Assembly: GCA_002417975.1 (NCBI GenBank)
Contig: DIDE01000067.1
Location: 1 to 24,026, forward strand
From: Eggerthellaceae bacterium UBA5808
GTDB taxonomy: Bacteria > Actinomycetota > Coriobacteriia > Coriobacteriales > Eggerthellaceae
Reading direction: 5' to 3'
Length of the DNA: 24,026 bases
Each line of letters starts with the position of its first letter. The stretch's first letter is position 1. The notes below the pieces were generated by a model. The model worked only from the letters and a program-made list of their open reading frames with translations, had not been told where the DNA came from and did no database searches. A program made the translations under genes and the position numbers. Shown here piece after piece: positions 15,912 through 22,972 of this stretch.

Positions 15912-15926
15912 ACATCTATAAGATGT
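15912..15926 (+). terminator. Small hairpin after rpiB
   Basis: ACATCT (15912-15917) and AGATGT (15921-15926) form a 6-bp stem around ATA, 18 bases past the rpiB stop. There is no T-run after it, so termination is doubtful. The remaining bases to glyA at 16086 show no recognisable riboswitch. Confidence 0.25.
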
Positions 15927-16069
15927 CGGTCTACTTAGGGCTCTGCTGTGGTAGGATGTCATGAATACCATCTATCCGTATGATGATCTGAGCGCATCCT
16001 TCGTCTAGAGCGACCGTTATTTGATCGTTCACCTTGTGATATCGCCTCGGTGTCATGCGGGCTATCCTT

Positions 16070-16076
16070 GGAAGGG
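16070..16076 (+). promoter_or_regulatory. Ribosome binding site deciding the glyA start
   Basis: GGAAGGG directly abuts an in-frame ATG at 16077 but lies 9 nt before ATG 16086. The spacing favours 16086, giving a protein that starts MPGQYLRKTD. Confidence 0.55.
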
Positions 16077-16085
16077 ATGAACGCT

Positions 16086-17339
16086 ATGCCTGGTCAGTAT
16101 CTCCGCAAGACCGACCCTGCGGTCGCCGACGCGATCGCGCAGGAACTTAATCGCCAGCGAACGAGTATCGAGCTTATCGCTTCGGAGAACTTCACCTCGC
16201 CTTCGGTCATGGAGGCAATGGGTAGCGTTATGACTAATAAGTACGCAGAAGGCTATCCTGGAAAGCGCTACTACGGCGGATGCGAGAAAGTCGATATCGT
16301 CGAGAATCTTGCTCGCGAGCGTGCAAAGGAGTTATTCCATTGCAACTTTGCGAATGTTCAGCCACATTCAGGTGCCAATGCAAACTTTGCTGCCTATGAA
16401 GCGCTCGTAAAACCGGGCGATACGATCATGGGTATGGGACTTGACCAAGGCGGTCATCTTACCCACGGTGCAAAGGTCAACTTCTCTGGTAAATTGTATA
16501 ACGTTGTTCCTTATGGTCTTGACCCTAAGACTGAGACTATCGACTATGACGGTCTTGAGCAAAAAGCCAAGGAGATCAAGCCGCGCTTGATCGTTGGCGG
16601 AGCATCTGCGTATCCTCGCGTGATCGATTTTGAGCGTTTGGCTCAGATTGCTCATGGTGTAGGTGCCTATTTGATGATCGATATGGCTCACATTGCTGGT
16701 CTTGTTGCAACGGGTGCACATCCGAGCCCCGTTCCTTATGCTGATGTAGTTACGTCAACAAGCCATAAGACGTTGCGTGGCCCACGTGGCGGATTCATTC
16801 TTAGCAACGATCCTGATATTGCTAAGCGTATCGATAAGGCTGTATTCCCTGGATCACAGGGTGGTCCTCTGATGCATATCATTGCCGGCAAAGCGGTGGC
16901 ATTCGGCGAAGCTCTGAAACCAGAGTTTAAAGAATATATCGATCATGTTGTCGAAAATGCAGCTCGCATGGGGCAGGGTATGACCGACGGTGGCCTTCGC
17001 CTTGTTTCTGGTGGTACTGATAATCATCTGTGTCTGGTTGATTTGACTCCTGCCGATGTAACAGGCAAGGATGCAGAGAAATTGCTCGAGTCCGTTGGAT
17101 TGACCGTCAATAAAAATACGATTCCTAACGAGCCTCGTTCGCCCTTTGTTGCGAGTGGTATTCGTGTTGGATCTGCTGCTGCAACGACGCGTGGTTTTAC
17201 TGCTGATGAGTTCTACGAGATTGGTGAACTTATTGCTAAGGCTGTATTCAACGCCGAAGACGAGCATGAACTTCAAGGAGTTCACGATCGCGTAGACGCG
17301 CTGCTTGCACGCCATCCTTTGTACCCCGAGTTTGACTAA
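16086..17339 (+). CDS. glyA: Serine hydroxymethyltransferase
   Basis: PLP enzyme that converts serine and tetrahydrofolate to glycine and 5,10-methylene-THF, the one-carbon donor for thymidylate and purines. The 417-residue length matches the family. Motifs: IELIASENFTSPSVMEA (28-44), NKYAEGYPGKRYYGGCE (51-67), QPHSGANAN (92-100), DMAHIAGL (199-206), and the PLP Schiff-base lysine Lys228 in TSTSHKTLRGPRGG. The C-terminus has GIRVGSAAATTRGF. ATG 16086 chosen by ribosome binding site spacing; ATG 16077 and an in-frame ATG at 16050 are alternatives. It is 17 nt from upp and likely co-transcribed. Confidence 0.98.
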   Translation: MPGQYLRKTDPAVADAIAQELNRQRTSIELIASENFTSPSVMEAMGSVMTNKYAEGYPGKRYYGGCEKVDIVENLARERAKELFHCNFANVQPHSGANANFAAYEALVKPGDTIMGMGLDQGGHLTHGAKVNFSGKLYNVVPYGLDPKTETIDYDGLEQKAKEIKPRLIVGGASAYPRVIDFERLAQIAHGVGAYLMIDMAHIAGLVATGAHPSPVPYADVVTSTSHKTLRGPRGGFILSNDPDIAKRIDKAVFPGSQGGPLMHIIAGKAVAFGEALKPEFKEYIDHVVENAARMGQGMTDGGLRLVSGGTDNHLCLVDLTPADVTGKDAEKLLESVGLTVNKNTIPNEPRSPFVASGIRVGSAAATTRGFTADEFYEIGELIAKAVFNAEDEHELQGVHDRVDALLARHPLYPEFD

Positions 17340-17356
17340 GGTGATGAATCACTACC

Positions 17357-17998
17357 ATGACGGAGATGAATGAACGCGTTACCGTTGTTGACCATCCGAT
17401 GGTGCAGCATAAGCTTTCGATTTTGCGCAGCAAAGATACTCCTTCTAATAAGTTTAGGGCGCTTGTTAAAGAGCTCGCTCTGTTTGAAGGGTACGAAGCT
17501 ACGCGTGATCTGCAACTCGAGCCAGTTCACATCGAGACGCCGATCTGTGGAATGACGGGCCAGATGCTCAAGGGCAAAAAGATGGCCGTTGTGCCTATTC
17601 TCCGTGCGGGTATTGGCATGGTCGATGGAGTACTCGAGCTAATTCCTGCTGCGCGCGTTGGCCATCTTGGTATGTACCGTGATCCAAAGACGCATGAGCC
17701 GATCGAGTATTATGCAAAGATGCCTGACGATATTGCCAACCGCCAAGTGCTTATTGTCGACCCTATGCTTGCAACGGGAGGATCGGCAACGGCTGCGCTT
17801 GCATATTTACGCAAGCAAGGAGTGCAACATCCTAAGCTTATGGTGCTTGTTGCTGCCCCTGTAGGAATCAAAGCTGTTCTCGAAGCAGATCCCGATGTAC
17901 ATGTTTATACGTGCGCAATCGACGAGAAGCTCAACAAGGATGCCTATATTGTCCCTGGACTGGGAGATGCGGGAGACCGCATTTTCGGAACGAAATAG
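17357..17998 (+). CDS. upp: Uracil phosphoribosyltransferase
   Basis: Salvages uracil by joining it to PRPP to make UMP. The 213-residue protein has the family N-terminus VTVVDHPMVQHKLSILRS (8-25), the KMAVVPILRAGIGMVDG block (75-91), the PRPP-binding motif VLIVDPMLATGGSA (131-144) and the C-terminal uracil-binding region IVPGLGDAGDRIFGTK. The start at 17357 lies 17 nt after the glyA stop; AAGGTGA is about 12 nt upstream, a slightly long spacing, and ATG 17366 is an alternative. A 10-bp hairpin follows. The glyA-upp pair next to the atp operon is the same as in Bacillus. Confidence 0.97.
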   Translation: MTEMNERVTVVDHPMVQHKLSILRSKDTPSNKFRALVKELALFEGYEATRDLQLEPVHIETPICGMTGQMLKGKKMAVVPILRAGIGMVDGVLELIPAARVGHLGMYRDPKTHEPIEYYAKMPDDIANRQVLIVDPMLATGGSATAALAYLRKQGVQHPKLMVLVAAPVGIKAVLEADPDVHVYTCAIDEKLNKDAYIVPGLGDAGDRIFGTK

Positions 17999-18008
17999 TA
18001 AAGGTTGC

Positions 18009-18042
18009 GAAGCGTGGCTCGTCTAATCGGCGGCCACGCTTC
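18009..18042 (+). terminator. Hairpin between upp and the dCMP deaminase gene
   Basis: GAAGCGTGGC (18009-18018) and GCCACGCTTC (18033-18042) form a perfect 10-bp stem with a 14-nt loop, starting 10 nt after the upp stop. The downstream TTCATGT is only weakly T-rich. It may be a terminator or a read-through attenuator, since the next gene begins 27 nt later. Confidence 0.65.
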
Positions 18043-18069
18043 TTCATGTAAGAAAGGGCGGGTCTCGCG

Positions 18070-18552
18070 ATGGAACTCGGTGTTGATCGTCCTTCATGGG
18101 ACGAATACTTTATGACGCTTGCCGATGAAGTGGCGACACGTACAACGTGCTTACGCCGCGCGGTTGGTGCAGTAGTCGTCAAAGATCGTCGTATTTTGGC
18201 AACAGGATATAACGGCGTACCAAGTGGTCTGCGCCACTGTGCAGAAACGGGATGTATGCGGCAAGAGCTCAACATTCCGAGCGGCCAACGGCATGAGATG
18301 TGCCGTGGTCTGCATGCAGAGCAAAATGCAATTATCCAAGCGGCTCGTTATGGCATTAATATTGCTGGTGCATCGATCTACATCACAACGCAACCATGTG
18401 TAGTATGCGCAAAAATGTTGATTAACGCTGGAATTATCGAGGTTATCTATAAAAACCCTTACAATGATGCATTGGCGCAAGAACTTATTGCGGAATCCGG
18501 TATGAGGATGCGTGTGTATACAGATAATGCATCTGACGATCGTCTTTCGTAG
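18070..18552 (+). CDS. dCMP deaminase (ComEB-like)
   Basis: Zinc enzyme that deaminates dCMP to dUMP, the substrate of thymidylate synthase. The 160-residue protein has the WDEYFMTLADEVATRTTC N-terminus (10-27) and the zinc site: His82 and Glu84 in GLHAEQNAI, then Cys110 and Cys113 in TTQPCVVCAKML. The 30-residue insertion GYNGVPSGLRHCAETGC...EMC is typical of dCMP deaminases and separates them from short cytidine deaminases. Late-competence protein ComEB of Bacillus belongs to the same family. It is next to upp and glyA, so the cluster feeds pyrimidine nucleotides and methylene-THF toward dTMP. A ribosome binding site (AAAGGG) is somewhat far upstream. Confidence 0.93.
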   Translation: MELGVDRPSWDEYFMTLADEVATRTTCLRRAVGAVVVKDRRILATGYNGVPSGLRHCAETGCMRQELNIPSGQRHEMCRGLHAEQNAIIQAARYGINIAGASIYITTQPCVVCAKMLINAGIIEVIYKNPYNDALAQELIAESGMRMRVYTDNASDDRLS

Positions 18553-18579
18553 CGTATTGTAATAATGGCCGGTGTCAAA

Positions 18580-18637
18580 AGTGATGAGATACCGTCTAAA
18601 AAAAGTAGCGTGGCATTCACTAGTTTTTTGCGTTTTT
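18580..18637 (+). terminator. Possible terminator before the atp operon
   Basis: AGTGA (18580-18584) can pair with TCACT (18617-18621), and an A-run plus AGTAG (18599-18608) with CTAG plus a T-run (18620-18629), one mismatch. A T-rich tract (TTTTTTGCGTTTTT) follows. This fits a rho-independent terminator for the upp/dCMP deaminase transcript, upstream of the candidate atp promoter. Confidence 0.45.
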
Positions 18638-18640
18638 CTG

Positions 18641-18668
18641 TAGACGTGGTGTATGTTTCAGCTATGAT
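18641..18668 (+). promoter_or_regulatory. Candidate promoter of the ATP synthase operon
   Basis: TAGACG (18641-18646) resembles a -35 box (4 of 6) and TATGAT (18663-18668) a -10 box (5 of 6), with a 16-bp spacer. It lies 48 bp upstream of the first operon gene and just after a T-rich probable terminator. Confidence 0.45.
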
Positions 18669-18716
18669 AAAGGGCGGTTCGTAATAGAATCGTTACAAAA
18701 TCGAGAAAGTGAATTC

Positions 18717-19010
18717 GTGGTACTAGTCATTTTACTTGGCATACTCGCCGGTGTGGTGAGTTTCCTTCCGCTTATAGGCGGACTTCGTCTTTCACGTAAA
18801 GTAACAAGTACTTCAAATTTAAGCCACGCTTCGACGCTGCTTCTTGCAGTTTTCGGGTCGGTCGTGGTCCTGTTCGGATCTGCTGTGATCTGTATCTTAG
18901 TGGATCGCGCAGATGCTCTTGCGTTCGTGTTTGCCGAAGCAGGTGGAATCGTTGTTATAGCGATTGCATTTGGTATAGCAAAACTCGTTCGCACAAAGAA
19001 ACAACAGTAA
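18717..19010 (+). CDS. Small three-helix membrane protein at the atpI position
   Basis: A 97-residue, very hydrophobic protein with helices near residues 2-20, 38-63 and 67-90, and a basic C-terminal tail (KLVRTKKQQ). It starts with GTG; GAGAAAG lies 7 nt upstream. It begins the ATP synthase operon and is separated from atpB by 16 bp. AtpI proteins occupy this site in Bacillus and many others and help assemble the c-ring, but they usually have four helices and about 120 residues. I see no clear AtpI motif, so function by position is only inferred. The glutamate in the last helix (FAEAGG) is unusual for a buried segment. Confidence 0.7.
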   Translation: MVLVILLGILAGVVSFLPLIGGLRLSRKVTSTSNLSHASTLLLAVFGSVVVLFGSAVICILVDRADALAFVFAEAGGIVVIAIAFGIAKLVRTKKQQ

Positions 19011-19026
19011 GAGGAAAGGTTGATAC

Positions 19027-19800
19027 GTGAACGCGCTTGAAACACTAGCGGCCGATGTGCCCAATCTTAAGCAATCCTTTGATCCTACGATCGTCTTTGG
19101 CGGTCTTACTCAATACACGTTGTGGATGATCATTATTTTTGCGATCGTCTGTATCGTCGTTTTGACTGCAGCTCGGAAGGTGACGCTTGTCCCAACGAGC
19201 AAATTCGTCAACATGGTCGAGTACGGATATGAATTTGTCCGTCAAGATATGGGCGAAAATGCAATTGGACGTGGCTACGAAAAGCATATGTCGTTCCTCG
19301 CCACACTGTTTTTCTTCATTCTTATTGCTAACTTCATCGGACTAATTCCTGGATGCAAGACGCCAACTGGTTCTTTGTCAGTTACATGGGCTCTTGCAGC
19401 AATCTCCTTTGTATATTTCAATTATTATGGCATCAAGACGCATGGTGGCTGGGGTTACATTAAGTCGATCGCTCCAAGCGGTCTTCCTATTGCACTTGTC
19501 CCAATCATCTGGTTCTTTGAGATGCTCTCTCTGCTTCTTCGTGTACTTACTCTTGCTGTTCGACTTTATGGCAATATGTTCGCAGGCCATATGGTCCTCG
19601 GCATTTTCGCACTCGCAACGAGCGTATTCATCGGTACGGCGATTCAAAACATGGATTTGGTTGTCTCGCTTCCGAGTATTGGCTGGTTTGCGTTGTTGCT
19701 TTGCATGTATGCATTGGAAACGCTGTTTGCGTTCATCCAGGCTTACGTATTCACCATCCTGTCTGCTGTCTATATTGGATTGGCTTCAGCGGAACACTAA
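19027..19800 (+). CDS. atpB: F0F1 ATP synthase subunit a
   Basis: Membrane subunit that forms the proton half-channels against the c-ring. The 257-residue protein starts with GTG; a purine-rich AGAGGAAAGG lies about 7 nt upstream. About five to six helices follow an N-terminal outside segment. The essential arginine is Arg179 in LTLAVRLYGNM (E. coli Arg210), followed by FAGH, where E. coli has AGE; a histidine here occurs in many bacteria. ANFIGLIPGCKTPTGSLSVTWALA (101-124) and the C-terminal ETLFAFIQAYVFTILSAVYIGLA (231-253) are family signatures. It lies 115 bp before atpE. Confidence 0.97.
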   Translation: MNALETLAADVPNLKQSFDPTIVFGGLTQYTLWMIIIFAIVCIVVLTAARKVTLVPTSKFVNMVEYGYEFVRQDMGENAIGRGYEKHMSFLATLFFFILIANFIGLIPGCKTPTGSLSVTWALAAISFVYFNYYGIKTHGGWGYIKSIAPSGLPIALVPIIWFFEMLSLLLRVLTLAVRLYGNMFAGHMVLGIFALATSVFIGTAIQNMDLVVSLPSIGWFALLLCMYALETLFAFIQAYVFTILSAVYIGLASAEH

Positions 19801-19875
19801 GTGGTGGGATTCGCTCATGCGGATCATTAAGTTGGATTTTGGTCGGTTTCATACCGCCTGATCGATATCGTAGTA

Positions 19876-19896
19876 GTTCTGGGATGGTCCCAGAAC
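19876..19896 (+). promoter_or_regulatory. Perfect stem-loop just upstream of the atpE ribosome binding site
   Basis: GTTCTGGGA (19876-19884) and TCCCAGAAC (19888-19896) form a 9-bp stem with a TGG loop. Five nt later comes TAAGGAGG (19902-19909), the strongest ribosome binding site in the operon. There is no T-run, so it is more likely an RNA processing, stability or translation element than a terminator. Confidence 0.55.
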
Positions 19897-19915
19897 AGAA
19901 CTAAGGAGGAAACAA

Positions 19916-20143
19916 GTGGACGCAAGTACAGTTACGTTCGTCATCTCTGCACTCAAGCTCGTAGGCTACGGCCTGGGCGCAATCGGCCCTGGCATCGGCA
20001 TTGGTATTGCTTGCTATGGCTGCTGTGTTGCTACGGCTCGCCAGCCTGAGCTGCAGGGTCGACTTTTCACCGACTTCATCATCGGTGCTGCTATGGCAGA
20101 AGCTTTGGCTTTGATCGGCTTCGTTCTGACCTTCATTCTGTAA
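19916..20143 (+). CDS. atpE: F0F1 ATP synthase subunit c
   Basis: Proteolipid of the rotating c-ring, present in many copies per complex. The 75-residue hairpin starts with GTG, 6 nt after AAGGAGG. Helix 1 carries the glycine-rich GAIGPGIGIGIACYG (21-35), the polar loop ARQPEL (41-46), and helix 2 the ion-binding Glu62 in MAEALALIGFVL. Neither of the two residues after Glu62 is Ser/Thr and no Gln is in helix 1, so a proton rather than Na+ site is expected from known c-subunit patterns. Odd feature: Cys33, Cys36 and Cys37 cluster in helix 1. Stem-loops occur on both sides of the gene, consistent with its need for higher expression. Confidence 0.97.
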   Translation: MDASTVTFVISALKLVGYGLGAIGPGIGIGIACYGCCVATARQPELQGRLFTDFIIGAAMAEALALIGFVLTFIL

Positions 20144-20190
20144 CTCTAGAACCTTTTATCGGTAATATTAGCCGTTAGATAGGGCTAGAG
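20144..20190 (+). promoter_or_regulatory. Inverted repeat in the atpE-atpF gap
   Basis: CTCTAG (20144-20149), directly after the atpE stop, pairs with CTAGAG (20185-20190), which abuts the atpF ribosome binding site AAGGAGG. An imperfect inner hairpin CGGT/GCCG (20160-20174) lies between. It may be an RNA stability or processing element. Confidence 0.3.
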
Positions 20191-20204
20191 AAGGAGGAAA
20201 GACC

Positions 20205-20819
20205 GTGAAAGCAAACAAGAACATGTCAGCGATGTTGGGCACGTGCATTATTAGCGCGTCCGCAGCAGCGCTTGCTGTTCCATCGCTCGCTTTCGCCGAC
20301 GATGGAAGCTCGGCGGGTATTGGTGCAATTATGCCCAATATGGTGGAGTTCATCCCCATGCTCGTCGCTTTCATCATTCTGTGGATCGTTCTCGCTAAGT
20401 TTGGTTGGCCTGCGTTTAATCGTATTCTCGAGCAGCGCAAATCAACCATTGCAGATTCCTTGAAGAAATCTGAAGAGGCGAGAGTCGAGAGTGAGCGGGT
20501 ACTTGCAGAATACAAGCAACAGCTCAATGATGCGAAAAAGCAATCTTCGCTCATCATCTCAGAGGCGAAACGTGCTGGTGAAGCTGCAAAGGCTGACATC
20601 ACCGCTCAAGCGCAGCGAGAGGCAGACGGAATGATCGAGAAGGCACGCGTTGCCATCGAGACCGAAAAGAAATCTGCAATCTCTGAGCTTCAAGGATCTG
20701 TCGTTGATATTTCGACTGCTGTTGCATCGAAATTGATCGATCAAGATTTGAGCGACGATGAGCATCGTAAGCTGATCGAGCATTACGTGGATGAGGCGGG
20801 TAGTCTCAATGCCAACTAA
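20205..20819 (+). CDS. atpF: F0F1 ATP synthase subunit b with N-terminal signal-like sequence
   Basis: Peripheral stalk subunit joining F0 to F1. The 204-residue protein starts with GTG, AAGGAGG 7 nt upstream. Unlike most b subunits (about 155-170 residues), it begins with a basic n-region and hydrophobic stretch (residues 1-26) ending in SLAFADD, a good signal-peptidase I site after Ala31. The usual single membrane helix follows (about 43-65, VEFIPMLVAFIILWIVLAKFG), then a long coiled coil rich in Ala, Glu and Lys (70-190). If the first segment is cleaved, the mature protein has normal topology with an outside N-terminus; if retained, there are two helices. It overlaps atpH by 11 nt. Confidence 0.95.
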   Translation: MKANKNMSAMLGTCIISASAAALAVPSLAFADDGSSAGIGAIMPNMVEFIPMLVAFIILWIVLAKFGWPAFNRILEQRKSTIADSLKKSEEARVESERVLAEYKQQLNDAKKQSSLIISEAKRAGEAAKADITAQAQREADGMIEKARVAIETEKKSAISELQGSVVDISTAVASKLIDQDLSDDEHRKLIEHYVDEAGSLNAN

Positions 20820-21390
20820 TCGTCAGCTCGCAAAGCAGGAAGCCGATATCTATGCCGAGACGTTGTTCGAGGCACAGAATAAGGCAGGTGGACAAGATGC
20901 CGTTCTTGAGGTTCGTGCCCAGATCGAGGAGATTATTGCATATAATCGCTCGCACGTTGATCTGACCGATGCTTTAAAGGACATGTCGTATTCGCCGGAG
21001 CAGCGGAAAGCGTTGGTTGAGCACGTGTTTGCCGATTGCGCCTCGACGTTGCAGAGTATGCTGGGCGTCATGGCGGAACGCGGCGACATCGACATGCTGT
21101 CCCGTGTATGGAATGGCTATAACCGTGAGATTGCCGAAAAGCTTCACGTTGTTGTTGTCGATGTGACGACACGCGTGGCTCTTGACGACCATCTGCGTAA
21201 GGTTATTACAGACAAAGTGAGTGCTGATCTGGGATCGAATATCGTTCTGCGCGAGCAGGTTGATCCATCGATTCTGGGCGGCATCGTCATGAGCGCAAAT
21301 GGCAAGCGCATCGATGCGAGCGTTGCTTCGCTTATCGATCGTGCGCGCACTGTGCTTAAACAGACATCATCAGATGGAGGTGAATGCTAG
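20809..21390 (+). CDS. atpH: F0F1 ATP synthase subunit delta
   Basis: Caps F1 and links it to the b stalk. The 193-residue protein has an N-terminal six-helix domain (RQLAKQEADIYAETLFEAQ through the LTDALKDMSYSPEQRKALVEHVF region) and a C-terminal part with VVVVDVTTRVALDDHLRKVI and the signature VDPSILGGIVMSANGKRIDASV (about 153-174). ATG 20809 is chosen, 8 nt after GAGGCGGG, over ATG 20791, because the protein then starts MPTNRQLAKQ. It overlaps atpF by 11 nt and its stop TAG shares one base with the atpA GTG. Confidence 0.94.
   Translation: MPTNRQLAKQEADIYAETLFEAQNKAGGQDAVLEVRAQIEEIIAYNRSHVDLTDALKDMSYSPEQRKALVEHVFADCASTLQSMLGVMAERGDIDMLSRVWNGYNREIAEKLHVVVVDVTTRVALDDHLRKVITDKVSADLGSNIVLREQVDPSILGGIVMSANGKRIDASVASLIDRARTVLKQTSSDGGEC
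21376..21380 (+). promoter_or_regulatory. Ribosome binding site deciding the atpA start
   Basis: GGAGG is only 3 nt from ATG 21384 but 9 nt from GTG 21390. The spacing supports the GTG, which would overlap the atpH stop by one base (TAGTG). Confidence 0.5.
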
Positions 21391-22961
21391 TGACTGAAAT
21401 CACCGCAGAGTCAATTGACGACGCCCTGCGCAAACAGCTTGATGCTCTTGATACGAGTGTTGAGTCTCGCGAAATCGGAACGGTTATCCAAGTCGGCGAT
21501 GGTATTGCACGCGTCGATGGCCTGAAGAACGCGATGGCAGGTGAACTTCTTGAATTTGAGGGATCGAATGGTAAGACCGTTTATGGTCTTGCTCAGAACC
21601 TCGAAGAAGAGGAGGTAGGCGCCGTTCTACTCGGTGACGTCACCGCAATCAAAGAGAACGATCAGGTAAAGACTACCGGTCATATTATGGAGGTTCCTGT
21701 CGGCAAAGCTATGCTTGGCCGTGTTGTGAATCCTCTTGGTATGCCGATTGATGGCAAAGGACCCATTCATACTGAGGCTACTCGCCCCGTGGAGTTTAAA
21801 GCTCCTGGTGTTGTTGAGCGTCAGGGTGTATGTGAGCCTATGCAGACCGGTCTGTTGCCTGTTGACTCTATGATTCCTATTGGACGTGGCCAGCGTGAAT
21901 TGATCATTGGTGACCGTCAAACAGGAAAGACAGCGATCGCTGTCGATGCCATCATTAACCAAAAAGGCACCGGCATGATCTGCATTTACGTCGCTATTGG
22001 CCAAAAGGCTTCGACGGTTGCAGGTTTGGTTGAGTCCCTTGAGGAACATGATGCGCTCGATTATTCGATCATTGTGTCCGCTACGGCTGCTGATTCCGCT
22101 CCGTTGCAATACATTGCTCCAATGGCAGGTGCTGCAATTGGTGAATACTTCGTCTATAACGGCGAAGACGGAAAACCAGCAAGCAAGGACAATCCTGGCG
22201 GTCATGTACTATGCGTCTACGATGACCTGTCAAAACAGGCTGTGGCCTATCGACAGATGTCGTTGACCCTTCATCGCCCACCAGGACGCGAAGCATATCC
22301 TGGCGATGTTTTCTATCTGCATTCTCGTCTGCTGGAACGTGCAGTCAAGATGTCGGATGAAAACGGTGCTGGTTCGATGACTGCTTTGCCTATCATCGAA
22401 ACCCAGGCAGGCGACGTTTCCGCATACATTCCGACTAACGTTATTTCGATTACCGATGGTCAGATCTTCCTTGTGACTGATCTGTTCTTCCAGGGCCAAC
22501 GCCCTGCTGTTGATGTCGGTATTTCGGTATCTCGTGTTGGTGGCGATGCTCAGACGAAGGCTATGAAGCAGGTTGCTGGTTCACTTCGTTTGGATCTTGC
22601 TTCATATCGTGAACTTGCTGCGTTTACGCAGTTCGGAAGCGATTTGGACAAGGCTACGCAGGATCAGCTCAACCGTGGCGCTCGTATGACTGAGCTTCTC
22701 AAGCAGAAGCGCTTCATGCCTATGCCATTCGAAGAGCAGGCTCTTGCTATTTATGCTGGAGATAACGGATATCTTGATGATATTCCTGTCGAGGACGTCG
22801 TACGTTTCCGTACGGAAATGCTTGACTATGTCCGCAGTTCTCAGGCGAAGGTATTTGAAGATCTTCGCTCTGTGAAGAAGTTTACCGATGATATTAAGTC
22901 TGAGGCAAATGCGGCAATCGAGCAGTTCAAGAAGCAGTTTGCTTCTTCGGCTACAGCGTAA
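21390..22961 (+). CDS. atpA: F0F1 ATP synthase subunit alpha
   Basis: Regulatory nucleotide-binding subunit of the F1 hexamer, 523 residues from GTG 21390. Blocks in order: N-terminal barrel with REIGTVIQVGDGIARVDGL (27-45), P-loop GDRQTGKT (174-181), KASTVAGLVESL, DDLSKQAVAYRQ (278-289), RPPGREAYPGDVFYLHSRLLERA, and the ISVSRVGG arginine-finger segment. The protein ends with the helical C-domain (IEQFKKQFASSATA). Between GEYF and DDLSKQ it has about 12 extra residues compared with E. coli (the run GEDGKPASKDNPGG, 258-271), a surface insertion near the nucleotide site. ATG 21384 would add only two residues (Met-Leu). Confidence 0.98.
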   Translation: MTEITAESIDDALRKQLDALDTSVESREIGTVIQVGDGIARVDGLKNAMAGELLEFEGSNGKTVYGLAQNLEEEEVGAVLLGDVTAIKENDQVKTTGHIMEVPVGKAMLGRVVNPLGMPIDGKGPIHTEATRPVEFKAPGVVERQGVCEPMQTGLLPVDSMIPIGRGQRELIIGDRQTGKTAIAVDAIINQKGTGMICIYVAIGQKASTVAGLVESLEEHDALDYSIIVSATAADSAPLQYIAPMAGAAIGEYFVYNGEDGKPASKDNPGGHVLCVYDDLSKQAVAYRQMSLTLHRPPGREAYPGDVFYLHSRLLERAVKMSDENGAGSMTALPIIETQAGDVSAYIPTNVISITDGQIFLVTDLFFQGQRPAVDVGISVSRVGGDAQTKAMKQVAGSLRLDLASYRELAAFTQFGSDLDKATQDQLNRGARMTELLKQKRFMPMPFEEQALAIYAGDNGYLDDIPVEDVVRFRTEMLDYVRSSQAKVFEDLRSVKKFTDDIKSEANAAIEQFKKQFASSATA

Positions 22962-22972
22962 GGCGGTAGAGT

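Noticed and set aside
15895..16085. A glycine or tetrahydrofolate riboswitch ahead of glyA
   Set aside because: I looked for the conserved core sequences of both and found none.
21627..22205. 192-codon minus-strand open frame inside atpA
   Set aside because: Antisense shadow of a conserved gene with no motifs and no ribosome binding site.
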